Shown piece after piece: positions 1 through 11,549 of a DNA stretch of 64,000 bases (within the stretch, counting starts at the first letter, position 1; the number at the start of each line of letters is the position of its first letter). The notes beneath the pieces are model-generated. The model ran no database searches. It worked only from the letters and a program-made list of their open reading frames with translations, and was not told the origin of the DNA. The position numbers and the translations under genes are program-made. The stretch lies in contig QNQO01010655.1 of assembly GCA_003290165.1 (NCBI GenBank), positions 1-64,000 on the forward strand, read 5' to 3'. This DNA comes from Berberis thunbergii (Eukaryota > Streptophyta > Magnoliopsida > Ranunculales > Berberidaceae).

Positions 1-1146
1 GGGCCATCTAAGTACTTCTTCATCCAACTTGGTCATCAGCCACTGAGAAATCGAAATATTTTTTGTGACTTTAGGATTCATGCGAAGCATGTGGGATTCA
101 AAGTCTTAGGAGGCTTAGTGACAGACCCAACCTCATACTGATTAATACACATTTTTGACTTCGCGCACTGTCCATTTAGCATTTTAAGGCAATCATAGTA
201 TGTTGCAACAGTCAAAGAAGATATAGTATTTATTTGACCTTGAAAAGGATTTGCATGGTAGTTTTCATCACAAAAATCATTCATGTAGTCATACTTGATC
301 AATTTGAACCTTGATATTTTTAAGGATGAGTATATATCGTATTTGAACCATGTACTTGTCATAATATCTATCTTATAAGTGTAATACACGGTCAAATTAC
401 TTGTTAATATAATGTTATTATTTTAGTAATTAGTAATATTTATAAATTGGTAATAATTATTAATTGGTAAAATTTACAGATATGTAAATAACCCTCCTTC
501 TCTCTTTGGTACACACAGAAGAAGAAGAAAAAAAAAAAAAAAGCGATAAGAGGAAGAATTTTTGCTCCAATTTTGGGATTTTCGTAAAAACGGTGAGTAA
601 AACTCTACCGTTCTTCAATGTTTCTATTAGATGTTTGTAATTATTGAATCTCATGTTAATATGACTTGACATTTAATGTAATGAATCTTGCTTGGCAAAT
701 GTTTTATTTTATTTTTTTTTCAAAAAGTTCGTTGTAAATTTGATTCCATCTAAGAAACTCATAAACGTTCTTACGTCTGATTGATGTGACATTACTATGG
801 TGCAATTATAATTTTATGAATGTCTTCCTATAAGCATAGTACTGCAGTAAATTAACTCAGTGTCTCCAGGACCCACACTCAGCCAATTTACCAACATTTT
901 TTTTAATGTGAACCATCAAATAGTCCATGATCTACTATTTTTTTTTTTTTTGTCTTATCAACTCCTTTGATGGAATTTTTGCTGGGTTCACGTGATATAA
1001 AAAAGGGCAATTTCAACCAGGTCAGGTGCATTGTGATACACACTTTGTACTCTATTCACCATTTATTTGTGAACTTGATTGTTCACTCTGTTGCATAAGT
1101 ATCCTTATGTTTGTTCAACCATTTAATTGGTTTATTGTAACTTTGC
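1..1146. other. AT-rich intergenic DNA, no gene recognised
   Basis: I see no conserved protein family, splice structure or terminal repeats here. A 105-codon minus-strand frame at 78-395 resembles nothing I know and has no promoter-like context. Poly-T and poly-A runs occur near 528-541, 711-720 and 938-951. Confidence 0.5.
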
Positions 1147-1154
1147 AAGTCCCA

Positions 1155-1650
1155 ATAGGGGTGGGCAATGTCGGTTCGGTTTTGAGTCCCAAATCAATTT
1201 CATTCGGTTTGCCCAAAACCCAAACAGAAACCAAATTTTGTATTTGTAAACTGATGAATTTGGTTGAACCGAATTTCGGATCGGTTTGGTTGAGCCAAAA
1301 TTTCGGGCTCAAACACTTGAAAGAGTTTCATTAAAACATGTTTAATTTTTTTACAAACCCAATTTTTAGCCCAAAATTGAAAACTTTGAGAAAATGGGGG
1401 CAATTCAGTGCAACAGGGTGTATTGCAGTGCATTTGTTGCACTAATAAGGTATTGACACCTACCTGTTATTTAGTTATTTATATATCTAATTAATCGGTC
1501 GGTTCAAAATTGTAAACCGATTTCAACCATTTATAATCAGTTCGGTTTAAATTATTTTCTTTTTACTCATATTTCGGTTCGGTTACAGAACTGAATTTAA
1601 AAATCGGTTCGGTCGGTTAACTAAATTTAAATTGATTTTTGCCCACCCCT
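1155..1650. mobile_element. Nonautonomous hAT-type element (MITE) with 8-bp target duplication
   Basis: The two ends are inverted repeats, aggggtgggcaa on the left and its complement ttgcccacccct on the right. The same 8-mer, aagtccca, flanks the element at 1147-1154 and 1651-1658. An 8-bp duplication with short terminal inverted repeats is the signature of the hAT superfamily. The interior is rich in cggttcggtt-like motifs in both orientations, which look like subterminal transposase-binding repeats. There is no coding capacity, so it depends on an autonomous element elsewhere. At about 0.5 kb it is MITE-sized. Confidence 0.88.
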
Positions 1651-1658
1651 AAGTCCCA

Positions 1659-2263
1659 GTGCAACTGGCTACTTGCTATTGTTTAGCTAAAGCCCAAGTT
1701 GGTGCCACCCTCTTACTGGCGGGCCTGTCCAGTTGGATCCTATGGCATCTAACTTTTAGCCCATTAGTCTTACTATAACTAAAATCAAAACCATTGTCCT
1801 TTATAATTCTTTTTCTTCTAAAAGTGTCATGCCTATAGCATATAATAATAACAAACCTATTCCTATAACAATAACCATTGTTTATTTACTTATCTTAGCT
1901 TTTGTTAAAGTGAATGAAGGAGAGAATTGTACCCCATGTTTGAAAGTATACTTCTTGATAGAAGTGAGGTTGTCGAGAAATAAATTTATGTGTGATATAA
2001 AAATTTAGTTGTTAATTTCCCAACCACAGTATGAGATGGTCTAATATTTTGTTTGTTATTTATTTTCGATCATGTATTTTATGTTATACAAACTGGAATT
2101 TCATTTCTTATTGTTTGCTACATATTAGTTTATTTACTTGAAGTGATAGTAAACTACATTTGATACTTAATTGACATTTAAGTTTTTTTCCACAACTAAA
2201 AAAAAAAGTGAAAAAATGAATTATTTTTTATTATACTTGTGTGCTTCACACATGCTAAACTAA
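1659..2263. other. Intergenic, nothing recognised
   Basis: AT-rich sequence without a recognisable gene, tandem repeat or terminal repeat. Confidence 0.4.
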
Positions 2264-2890
2264 CACTACTACAAAATGAGCAATTCTGACAGATAAATAT
2301 ATGATACCAAAGGCATACTCTCGGCGCAAAAAGACTATATTCGCTAGGTAAATATTTGGGACTACTCTAATTCTAACAACAACAACAAGGACTCAAGTTT
2401 ATACCCCCGAGTCATTGTGTTGAATGGCTTTCCTTAAGGGAATTTCAATATAGAGAATATAAAGAGACGAACAGAGTAAACAAGATTTTTGTTGTAACAA
2501 TAAGGAAAGGGAAGGCAAGGAAGCCTACTCACCAAGCAAGGACCATCATCAAGCCTTCTCTGATCGGCAGGGACCGTCGTCAGGAACCTTTGCTATGGGG
2601 TGAAGGAGGCGAAACAAAATGGAAGAGGTGAGGTGAGTGGCCCATATAAACGCCAGTAATAACTAATAAATTATTTTCCCACTTTAAACGTTCATGGTGG
2701 ATATAAACTCTAGTTTATAATTTATAACCGCCGGCACAAATTTTATAAATTTTTAATAAGCATTTGGACGGGGAAATTTGACTTTTTATATTGACGTGGA
2801 GAATATAAACACTATCCCGGCGAATAAAAGTATTAAGATTCTCTTTTTTTCGGCCGATACCCTTAATTTGCTGGGAATATGCCTTTTGTC
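2264..2890. mobile_element. Possible CACTA-type terminus and remnant
   Basis: The motif CACTACTACAAAATGAGC at 2264 matches the common form of plant CACTA (En/Spm) ends. No matching inverted end (ttttgtagtagtg) was found downstream, so the right limit is arbitrary. The following sequence has GC-richer patches (ctcggcg near 2321, gccggc near 2730) unlike its AT-rich surroundings. Treat this as a remnant or a chance match. Confidence 0.25.
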
Positions 2891-4300
2891 ACGCCCCAAT
2901 TTTCGAAGAAAATCTCAAAATTCACATAGGATTATCCGTTTTCCCCAAAATTCGGGACTTGAATTTTCATTCACTAAAAGTAACAGTTGACATCTACGAG
3001 AAATAATCAAATGCACAATTTAACAAATTATAGGGAAATAAACAACTGATATAAAAAAGGCCATCAAAAGGAAGGAAAATATATTAAATCTCGTAGAACC
3101 AACTCTAACAAATTCAACTAATCACGGATGTATCTCTCCCAATAAATAATAAATAAAACTCCAAGTTCTATTACAAAAGATTAAATTGTCACCTACAAAC
3201 AAAATGACCTAAACTCTCGAACAACGTGCAACTCCCAGCAATGCTCGTCACGTACGAAACGAACTGCTCTAAGCTCGCCCGAAATTACTAAATCCTAAAA
3301 ACAAGGTAGTCGGCTACATTCCCAAATGAATGTACCCAACAAGCCAAAACCCACTTGGGTCAGCAATTAAACTGGTGTGAAATTTCTTTGTTCCCAAAAA
3401 TCAACAAAAGAAATAACATGTCATGACAGAAAAATTTAGTACGACAAAATAATCGAAACAAACAAGTAGTTCCTCCACGAGGCAATCATGTCGTCCTAAT
3501 AAATAAATATGTATTTACTTGTACTTACTCTATAGATATTGACAATGACAAGTCTGACCTGCAGAAATATTAGTAGACTCGTCATCCTGCATGAGTACAA
3601 CATAGATGTAATTTAATAATTAAAACAATTATCTTCGTACATTATTTGACTTGAGCATATATATTATTATTTTTTAACGGATTGATCACTTAGACGATAC
3701 CACATTCACACCACCTCCGTGTCGAACACACATGCCCATATGTCTCTCTTATATAAATGAGGATTTCTCCGTCATCCATGCCCAAGTGAGGACACATCAC
3801 ATACATGCATGCATTATCGGATATTCCTAATTATATGAGTACCAAAAATCACTATTGGGCTATCAATGCGCATAAAGTCACGTCACATTTTTTAGGAAAA
3901 AATATTAAGCATATTTTAGGCATTCCAAAACCACCATTAGACCAAGTATCATAATATTCCTCCTCCAATGTCGACACCTTGTCAGCCTCAAAGTCAATGT
4001 CAGATCCAACTTTCCATTTCATTTGTAAAGTATTATCTATGAAAATCATATTACATTAGATGATTCGGTTCAATTGAGTTTGCTAAGTTACTCGTGTGTT
4101 TTGATTGTCTAGTGACCCATGACCAATGACCAATATTGGCCAATGTCACAACCCATGTGTGACCAATGACCAATGTCACAACACATCAATTGTCATCAAT
4201 CGATGTATAACGACCACATTTAAATAACCAAAAAGAAGCTAAATTAATTGACATTGATTTCTCTAATTAAATAACTACGGTCATAAGTAAAAGGTGAATT
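2891..4300. other. Intergenic, short direct repeats only
   Basis: No gene is supported. Around 4107-4185 the words tgaccaatgaccaat and aatgtcacaac are repeated in direct orientation. Nothing else is identified in this stretch. Confidence 0.4.
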
Positions 4301-4353
4301 CTAATTGGCGAGGAAACGAGTCCCCTTCCCTCGCTCATTTTCTCGCTAATTAG
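4301..4353. repeat. Short foldback of the GGCGAGGAAA MITE family
   Basis: The left arm ctaattggcgaggaaacgag is an imperfect inverted copy of the right arm ctcattttctcgctaattag. The same terminal sequence bounds larger foldback elements at 36997-37152, 38203-38407 and about 41697-41870. This is the shortest member and is probably an internally deleted copy. Confidence 0.6.
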
Positions 4354-4887
4354 ACAAACCTTAAGTAAAAACAACACCACATTGATCGATCATCGATGAC
4401 TTTAAATGGGGTCCCACCTAGGTTCATATGTCAACCTAGTGATAGCTATGAATAGATGAAACAAAAAAAAAAAAAAAAAAAAAAAAACCAAACAAACAAA
4501 CAAATGTCAGAAGTTGAGACAAAACAATATCAGGATTACTGACAAAAAAAAAAAAAAACACTTCTTCAATACGGAGTTGCAGAATTTCGGACCCAAACAA
4601 GATTCTGACATGAACAATATTTCTTATATGAACAATATTTCTAACACAACACATACCCGTCAACCCATATTCTAAAAAGGCATAAAAAAAAGGAATAGAA
4701 ATAAAACAGAAAGATTAATCTACGTAAACGAGAAACTCACTTTTTACTTTTCTCTTCATTTTCCTTTTTTTTCTCCTTCTATTCTTCTTCTTCCTATTTT
4801 TGTTTCTACATATTTTTTTTTCTATGCGGCTAAGAAGAACTAAACCTCTATTTAACCAACTTAAAGACAAAATCCTATAAGGTTAGG

Positions 4888-5591
4888 CAGGGGAAATCCC
4901 AGGATTTTAGTTGAGAAGGGGCGAAATGGAAAATACGTATTAGTTGATAATAGTAGTTATTAATGGTAAAATCAAATTTTTTCTACCTGAGCTAGTAACT
5001 AATAAAAAAATATAACTATTAATACATTGCATATATCAAATTGGATCTAGTGTAGTCCAATTTTAAGCCAAAATAAGGTCACTATTGGTAACCTTAGCAA
5101 TTAACAAAATAATTAGGATAAATAACTAGGTGTAGCTAAAAAAAATTGAAATTTGTGAACCTAATATGATCATAATACAATTTCATAAAAAAAATAGTTT
5201 ATATGAGGCTCAAAATTTTCATTGAATTCTATAGTTATTATTTTAGATATTTTTTGTTGGAGGTTTTATACCACGCGTGAAAAACAATTTATCTATTTAA
5301 TGTTAATAAATTTTTATTAAACTAAACATTTTTTATTTTTTGCAATTACTAATAAAATTGCATTGAAAATAAAATAAAAAATGCACTTGAAAAACATCGA
5401 ACTCAAGTCTTTTACTAAAAATGATATATCTCAAACCACTACATGTACACCAACAAAAACACATTAAAACATTTGTATAAACAATTGTTATATTGTATTC
5501 TAAATTATATAATCAATTTTTTTAAACTAAAGTATATATAAAAAATATTTTAAAAGTTGCCCCCCCTCACCCCTTAGTAGTTCCGCCCATG
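4888..5591. mobile_element. Nonautonomous hAT element, family R2 copy 1
   Basis: The octamer aggttagg occurs immediately outside both ends (4880-4887 and 5592-5599), giving an 8-bp target duplication. The ends start CAGGGG on the left and, read inward from the right, CATGGGCGGAA, a hAT-like pair. Each end carries a G/C-rich tract just inside. The interior is very AT-rich and noncoding. Related sequence recurs around 6438-7700 in the same orientation and at 58375-59125 inverted. Confidence 0.75.
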
Positions 5592-5599
5592 AGGTTAGG

Positions 5600-6060
5600 G
5601 CTAGCACAATGTTATAGTGACACCTCATTATTTATTTAGTTATTATATGACTCAATCTCAAATTTAATAAAAACCTAAAAATTTATAATATGCATTAATT
5701 AGGGTCGTTACACCTTTAGTGTCATATATCATCCGCCATAATTACCTATCTTTATAGTAATGTAGGGCAAATAATAGTATTAACGAGTTTAGGACGACCA
5801 AGTCCAACTCCAATGTTCAAGCAAGACTGGTTTCACCATCCTGTATTCGAGTTGAAAGTAGGCAATAATAACAAATGCTTTCTAAAGACCCCAAGTAATT
5901 ATTGAAAACTTGACACTAAAAAATAATTGCAGCCTTAAATAGATATAAACAAACGGTTGTCAGGTTTATAGAAGATAAATCATTTAAATTGTTTTTAAGT
6001 TATTTTCATAATGAGTTTTTCTTCTTTTAACTTAATGAAACCTACTAATCCAATCGACTT
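5600..6060. other. Intergenic, nothing recognised
   Basis: AT-rich spacer between an R2 element and the small open frame at 6114. No repeats or coding signal stand out. Confidence 0.4.
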
Positions 6061-6069
6061 CTATAAAAA
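6061..6069 (+). promoter_or_regulatory. TATA-like box ahead of a 44-codon frame
   Basis: The sequence ctataaaaac lies about 50 nt before the ATG at 6114, with an A/C-rich leader-like stretch between them. The spacing suits a TATA box, a start site about 30 nt on and a very short 5' leader. TATA-like words are frequent in DNA this AT-rich, so chance is possible. Confidence 0.3.
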
Positions 6070-6113
6070 CAAGCAAAACACATAAGTACTTCATCATCTT
6101 GTAAAGCGAAAAA

Positions 6114-6248
6114 ATGAATTCGATTATGAAGAGCACTGTTAAGTTGATGGTGTTGACAGTGGGAATGATTTTGTTGACGATGCATGGTGCCTTCAGAAGG
6201 CGGAGGAATACCAGTTCATTACGTATAAATTTATACGTAAATTTATAA
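6114..6248 (+). CDS. Hypothetical 44-residue membrane or secreted peptide
   Basis: The frame starts at the first ATG after a TATA-like box and encodes 44 residues ending in TAA. Residues about 4-26 form one hydrophobic stretch (KLMVLTVGMILLTMHGA) preceded by lysines and followed by RRRR, as in a signal peptide or single membrane anchor with a basic flank. I recognise no family. The tail runs into a palindrome (tacgtataaatttatacgta), so the original C-terminus may be lost and this may be the broken first exon of a small-peptide gene. The case rests only on promoter-like spacing and hydrophobic pattern; a chance frame remains possible. Confidence 0.25.
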   Translation: MNSIMKSTVKLMVLTVGMILLTMHGAFRRRRNTSSLRINLYVNL

Positions 6249-6437
6249 TACAAGTGTGGTTATTACGTATAGCTAACATGTGACCCTTCAAATGTTAAAG
6301 GAAAACTTACAATTGCTTGCTGGTATCAATGTTTTACTGATCTTTAATGTTTTATGACTTTTATCAATGTTCTTGTCCTTAGAAGAGATAATCTAACCCA
6401 ATACCAATTTTTCTTTTTCGTTAACCCCTCTCATGTG

Positions 6438-7700
6438 GCAGACCTAGGATTTTAGTAAAGGAGACTAAAATGCCAAATAATTATTAGCTGATAATAGTAG
6501 TTATCAGCAAAGTTTGATTTCATTTTTCGAGTTAATTTCAGTTTCCTGATTTTAAGAAATTTTAGTGTGTAAAGAAAAAAACGTAAAAATTTTGAAGATA
6601 AATGAAATATATATTGAATTTCGAAGATATATTAAATATGTGAAAAAAATAATATGTAAGTAAATAAATGTATCAAACACATTAAATAAAACCGAAATAC
6701 TTATAATTAGAGAAGAGATAGTTAAAATTATCAATATATAAGTAGAATAAGTAATAATTAGGAAATGAGGAGTGGTTTCAAGAATCAATAGAAAAAAAAA
6801 ACTCAAAATTTACGAAAATATCCCGATTTTTAAAAAAAAATGTTAATTTTAGTAGTTGGTTTTTGTATTTTTACGAAAAAAAACCTCAAAAATTTTCCAA
6901 AAAACCCTCGAAAAATGTAATTTTTTCTTCTTCTTTCGCTCTTGTTCTTTTCAGAATTCCAAAAAAATGAAAATTTTGGCAAAATTTCGTATAATTTCAT
7001 GAAATCACAATCCTTGGTTATCAGGTGTGGAGCTAGAAATTGTTTTCCTACTCGAGATGATAATTAATAATAAAAAAATTACAACAATCAAAAGTATATT
7101 GCATATATCAAACTGAATTCAGTGTAGTCCAATTTTAAGCCAAAATAAAGTTACAACATCGATAACTTTAGCAAGACAAACCGACCCTAATAACTATAAT
7201 TGAAAACTAAAATCACAAAATAATTAAGACGAGTATCTAAGTTGAAGCTAAAAAAATATGAAATTTGAAAACACAATAAATTCCTAATACAATTTCATAA
7301 AAAAATGATTTTATGAGCCTCAATTTTGTATGAGTTAGCTAATGATATATATATTTTCATTGAATTCTATAGTTATTATTTTAGATTTTAAATTTATATA
7401 TATATATTTTTGTTGAATGTTCTACACCACTTGCGAAGAAACAATTTTTTAAAATGTTTGCAATTACATATAAAGTTGCATCGAAAAAAAATTAGGGGCA
7501 GGTCAATGGAAACAATAATTGTCAATAGCCATAAAGAAATCACACTTCAAGAGGATCGAAAACAATTTTTTTTATTAAACTAAACTATTTTTAATATTTA
7601 TAATTACTAATAAAATTGCAATCAAGAATAACAATTGTCAATAGTCACACATACACGTAAAAACAATTAAATAAACAAGTTTTTATATTGTTATTTTTTT
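6438..7700. mobile_element. hAT-type family R2 copy 2, interrupted by another MITE
   Basis: Sequence related to the R2 element at 4888-5591 lies on both sides of an insertion at 6508-7016. Shared words include cctaggattttag near the left end, gtgtagtccaattttaagcc near 7122 and caatttcataaaaaa near 7290. The right end is diverged, so the limit is approximate. It has no coding capacity. Confidence 0.55.
6508..7016. mobile_element. Nonautonomous hAT element, family R3, nested in R2
   Basis: The octamer gttatcag flanks the element at 6500-6507 and 7017-7024. The left end CAAAGTTTGATTTC and the inverted right end CAAGGATTGTGATTTC are imperfect terminal inverted repeats. A relative with a 7-bp duplication (ctaccat) lies at 57938-58303. 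Shorter relatives are embedded in each R1 copy. An 8-bp duplication and CA-starting ends indicate hAT. Confidence 0.75.
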
Positions 7701-7704
7701 ATTA

Positions 7705-8210
7705 GGCAGGGGCAAAATGGGTAGTTCTATGGTGTGACACATTTGTGTACACCGGCCAACTCAATTCATGTTACAAAATTTGATTTGCCAATTTTAAATT
7801 TTTTAGGGACTTTTTAACACTGCTTTATGAATTTTTTTTTTTTTTTTTACATGCTAATCCACAATACCAATTTAAACCATTATTTCTTTCTTCTCTCTTC
7901 TCAAAAACAATAACAACAACATGAAAGGCGGTAGTGAGGAAAGGGGACGATCGATTGCGAGGGACGGTGAGAAATAACCGGCGGCAGCAAGAGATTGAGA
8001 AGATGGGGGCTCCGATGGTGGTTGATATTGTACCATCCATCACAGCGGCCGTTCAATTCTCCAATCATCATCGCCCATCATCATTACACTCTCTATTATT
8101 CTCCCACACAGCCACAACAACCACCGTCGCCCTTCTTTCTCTTTATTTCTCTCCTTCCTTTGTCCCTTTTTTTCCTCGCAGTCACGGCGGCCTGAGTGAT
8201 GACAGGTCTA
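7705..8210 (+). repeat. Dispersed repeat R4, copy 1
   Basis: About 500 bp is closely matched by 42236-42783, including the gggcaaaatgggtagttcta opening, the gacacatttgtgtacaccg core and the CT-rich end with cggcggcctgagtgatgaca. Both copies keep an ATG-containing G-rich stretch (atgggggctccgatggtgg here), which could be the leader or first exon of an ancestral gene. Neither copy has a convincing open frame. The element type is unidentified. Confidence 0.7.
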
Positions 8211-8880
8211 ATTTAGTTGCAGTTAAAGCAGGGCTCAATCAAGGGTGACAATACCCACTCTCTCTGTCCCATTTCCTATCCTAGCTTTTATCTTAGCCCG
8301 AGTTCGAGTTTTTTTCCTTCACATTCATCTTTCAATCAGTTTAGTTAGTTTGTTGATTGAACAAAGACCCAACTCTAGGAGAGTCAGCTTTGCATCCATA
8401 TGTTTGATTTGCCATCTTGGAATGCTAATTACAGTTCACCACCATATTTGCTTGGAATTATATGCCGTTATAGACCTTGTTTCTCTTATCCAAAACTCCA
8501 AGGCCATTTGCTTAGCAAGGTTGCATCATTTGTTTAATCTTTTGAACACTAAAACCTCCTTCCTCATTTTTAAACATTGTTCAAAGAGACCATCAATGGA
8601 AGCCGGATTGAGATTAGAGACATTTAGTAACTTTGTAAGCCATGCCAAAGAGACAAGTTGTTATATGATGTATGCATATGTCATGTTTTATAATGACTCG
8701 ATACATATTTTCAAATTGAGACCTTCTGGGTGGTGAGGAAACGCGCGAGGAGCATAGAAATATACAAATCAAATCAACGTAAATATATAATGCATTAAGA
8801 TGATGACTAGTACACATATTTTTTGACATATCTTGTACTTAATTTTTGTAATCAACATCAGGATGTGACTAAGAAGGCAA
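8211..8880. other. Downstream flank of the P450 gene; no gene supported
   Basis: A 163-codon plus-strand frame (8245-8736) matches no family I know and has no promoter or domain signal. Nothing else is recognised. The P450 transcript, read from the minus strand, should end in this stretch. Confidence 0.4.
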
Positions 8881-9600
8881 TTAATGTGAAATGGGGACAA
8901 GATGGAGTGGGTATTTCAAACGAACACTTAATCCAAAAGTTTCGCTTTCCAAATCAACCTTTCTACCATCACATGGTAACTCCCAGTCAAACCAATACAA
9001 TAGATTAGCAAGAACTGTTTCCACCGATGTCATTCCAAAAACAATTCCAGGGCAGCCCCTTCTCCCAGCTCCAAAAGGAAGGTATTCAAAATAAGAACCC
9101 TTGTAATCAATAGGATTGTCGATAAACCTATCCGGTATAAACTCATCTGGGTTGTCCCAGATTTTGGGGTCCCTTGCAATGGCCCACACATTCACTATAG
9201 CTCTTGTTTTAGCTGGAATATAAAAGGTTCCAATTTCGGTTGAGGCACTGGATACACGAGGGAGGACTAATGGAACTGGAGGATGCAATCGTAGTGCTTC
9301 TTTGATTACACAATTTAAGTAGTGCATTTGATTGATATCATCTTCATCCACTGTGGGTTTGTTGTTCTTCACTACTCTGCGTATGTCTTCCTGTACCTTT
9401 TTCATCACTTTGGGATGCCTCATCAACTCTGCCATTGCCCATTCCATAGTTGTGTATGTAGTATCAGTTCCTGCAACAAACATGTCCTGCAAATAGGAAC
9501 AAATGTTAGAGCGTATTCAGGTGTGAAGTGTAAACGCAAAGTAGGGGTTCCCCCTTCCAATTTTTCATTCTCATCCAATGAATGAGTGTGTGTGTGTGGT

Positions 9601-9631
<31 letters not shown>

Positions 9632-11392
9632 GGTTTAGACTTGAGAGTGTGACAAAGGGCTCAAATGTGTGAACTAAATCAATAATTGGGGAATCGGTTA
9701 TTAGAGCATCCTTGAGGGTAATCACATCCCATTTTAACCAAAAACTAATTTAAGGATCCATTTTTCTTCATCACTCTAATCATATTCTCCACTTCAACTT
9801 TTTCAACATTATTTAAAGATATCTTACCCTAATTTTGGAGAAAAGAAAATGAAGAAAATGAATTTTTTTTTTAATAACTTTTAGTATTTGGGAGATGGCA
9901 TGCTACCAAAAATAGGGGGAATGGAAATACCAAGATAAAATAGGGGTATATATATATAGGATGTACCAGGAGCATGATTTTTCTCACATGAGACCCCAAA
10001 TTGGCTTTTTAGTCACTTTAAGGTGTCCTTTGGAGATGCTCTTACAATTAGACTATGAGAGAATTGCATAATGGATTTAAGGGACCTTGCTAGTGAACCA
10101 GGCTTTTGCAACCAGTGTGATGTTGCACGATATGGAATGTTTGCTCATATCTCAATGACTTAATCATCCATCTCACATCATGCCATATCACCCTAGTTGC
10201 AAACTTAGTTCCAAAATGAATATATTGGTCTTAAAAAGTCTCGACTGATTTCATCCAAAGCGGGATTGATGATAAACACCCAAAGAGATTTTCTATAAAA
10301 CTAGTGGGAGTCGATGTATAAATAGCCCTTTTTATTTACTAAAACATAACATTTCCACCACATAATTTCTTTGAGTTTTTTTATTTATTTATTTAAACAA
10401 TCTGAGTTTTAATCCACATGCCTAGCTAATTGAATAATGTAATGAGGAAATAAACTTACCATGATAATTGCTTTCAAATCGTTCTTTGAGAGTGGGATCC
10501 CCAGAGAAAGATCCTTTTGACAATCAAGCAGAATGTCTACAAAATCTTTCGGAACATCATCAAATTCAACTCTAGCCATGTGCTCATCAATCACCTCCTC
10601 CAAGAACTGATGGCACTGTTTTGCAGTAGTCTTCATCCGTCTATCCAGCCCGGACATCCTATCAATCCACCCTAATGAAGGGAACATATCCTCGACACTA
10701 AAATCTCCAAACAAGTCCATAATTTCCTTAACCATGTCGGCAAGTTCGGTCTTGACACCACCTTCTTCACGTTCAAATTTTCTCCCTAAAGCAATCCTAG
10801 AAATGATGTTATTTGTCAAAGTAACGATCAACCTCCCCAAATCAACTGGCTCTCCCTTCACACATGCCTCCCTCAACTTGGAAATCATATCTGAAATCTC
10901 TTCTTCCCTTACAAACCTATAAGACTGAACTCTCTTCACACTCAAAAGATCGACAACACATATCTTGCGCACTTGCCTCCAGTATTCTCCATAAGAAGCA
11001 AAACCAACATCCCGGTTTCCCCATAGGAATGCTTTGGATGCACTAGTAATGGGTCTGTTGGAGAAGACTAAATCATGGTTCTTCATGATCTCCTTAGCCA
11101 TTTCTGCTGATGAGAATACAACGGTTGGGGTACGTCCCATGTTTAGGAGCATTAACGGACCATACTTTTGAGAGAGGGAATTGAGAGAACGGTGAGGTAG
11201 AGTGCCTAGTTGGTGAAGGTTCCCTATGATGGGGAGCTTAGGTGGTGAAGGTGGCAGATTATAGGATTTCTTCAGTTTTGCATTCTTCAAGTAAAGAAAT
11301 ATTATAGGGAAGAAAAAGAAGAGTGCTAGAGGTAAAGAAATGAGTGGTAACTGATCTAATTGCAGCCATTGTGATGGAAAGAAAAAACCCAT
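8881..11392 (-). CDS. Cytochrome P450, CYP71 family (two exons)
   Basis: Predicted haem-thiolate monooxygenase of the plant A-type (CYP71 clan), anchored in the ER membrane; the substrate cannot be read from sequence. Exon 1 is 11392-10460 and exon 2 is 9486-8881. The donor ATG|GTAAG and acceptor TTTGCAG|GAC join in frame, for 512 residues, normal for the family. Visible motifs are an N-terminal hydrophobic anchor (about 15-35), the PPSPPKLP hinge (47-54), the I-helix AGTDTT (316-321), ExxR as EALR (374-377), PDRF (429-432) and the haem loop FGAGRRGCPG (449-458) with Cys456. The start at 11392 is preferred over the ATG at 11440 because the latter overlaps the TATA box. One intron at this place is usual for CYP71. 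No lesion is seen, so it is probably functional. Closest subfamily by eye is CYP71A-like, which is uncertain. Confidence 0.93.
9487..10459 (-). other. P450 intron with a 30-bp poly-G tract
   Basis: A 973-bp intron separates the membrane and substrate-recognition half from the haem-binding half. It has consensus GT-AG borders. It holds an uninterrupted run of 30 G (9601-9630) next to a (GT)n stretch, and no recognisable coding insert. Confidence 0.8.
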
Positions 11393-11440
11393 CCTTTTTT
11401 CTTGCTTGGTATTCAGCTCTCCATCTACATCTATCTTCAA

Positions 11441-11450
11441 TTATAAATAG
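11441..11450 (-). promoter_or_regulatory. TATA box of the P450 gene
   Basis: Read on the minus strand the sequence is ctatttataa, about 50 nt before the chosen ATG at 11392. This spacing leaves room for a short leader and argues that the in-frame ATG at 11440 is not transcribed. Confidence 0.55.
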
Positions 11451-11549
11451 GCTCCAAGGAGCAATTCTAGCTGGCATGGGAAACCAGCGAGGTTTGACTG
11501 CAAGGGGGGCGAACTGATATACTAGTTGGAGTGTAACTGATGATACCGA

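Noticed and set aside
78..395. 105-codon minus-strand frame
   Set aside because: No recognisable motif, no promoter or splice context, and expected by chance at this base composition.
8245..8736. 163-codon plus-strand frame with hydrophobic stretches
   Set aside because: No family resemblance; it overlaps the expected 3' region of the P450 gene on the other strand and lacks a promoter-like context.
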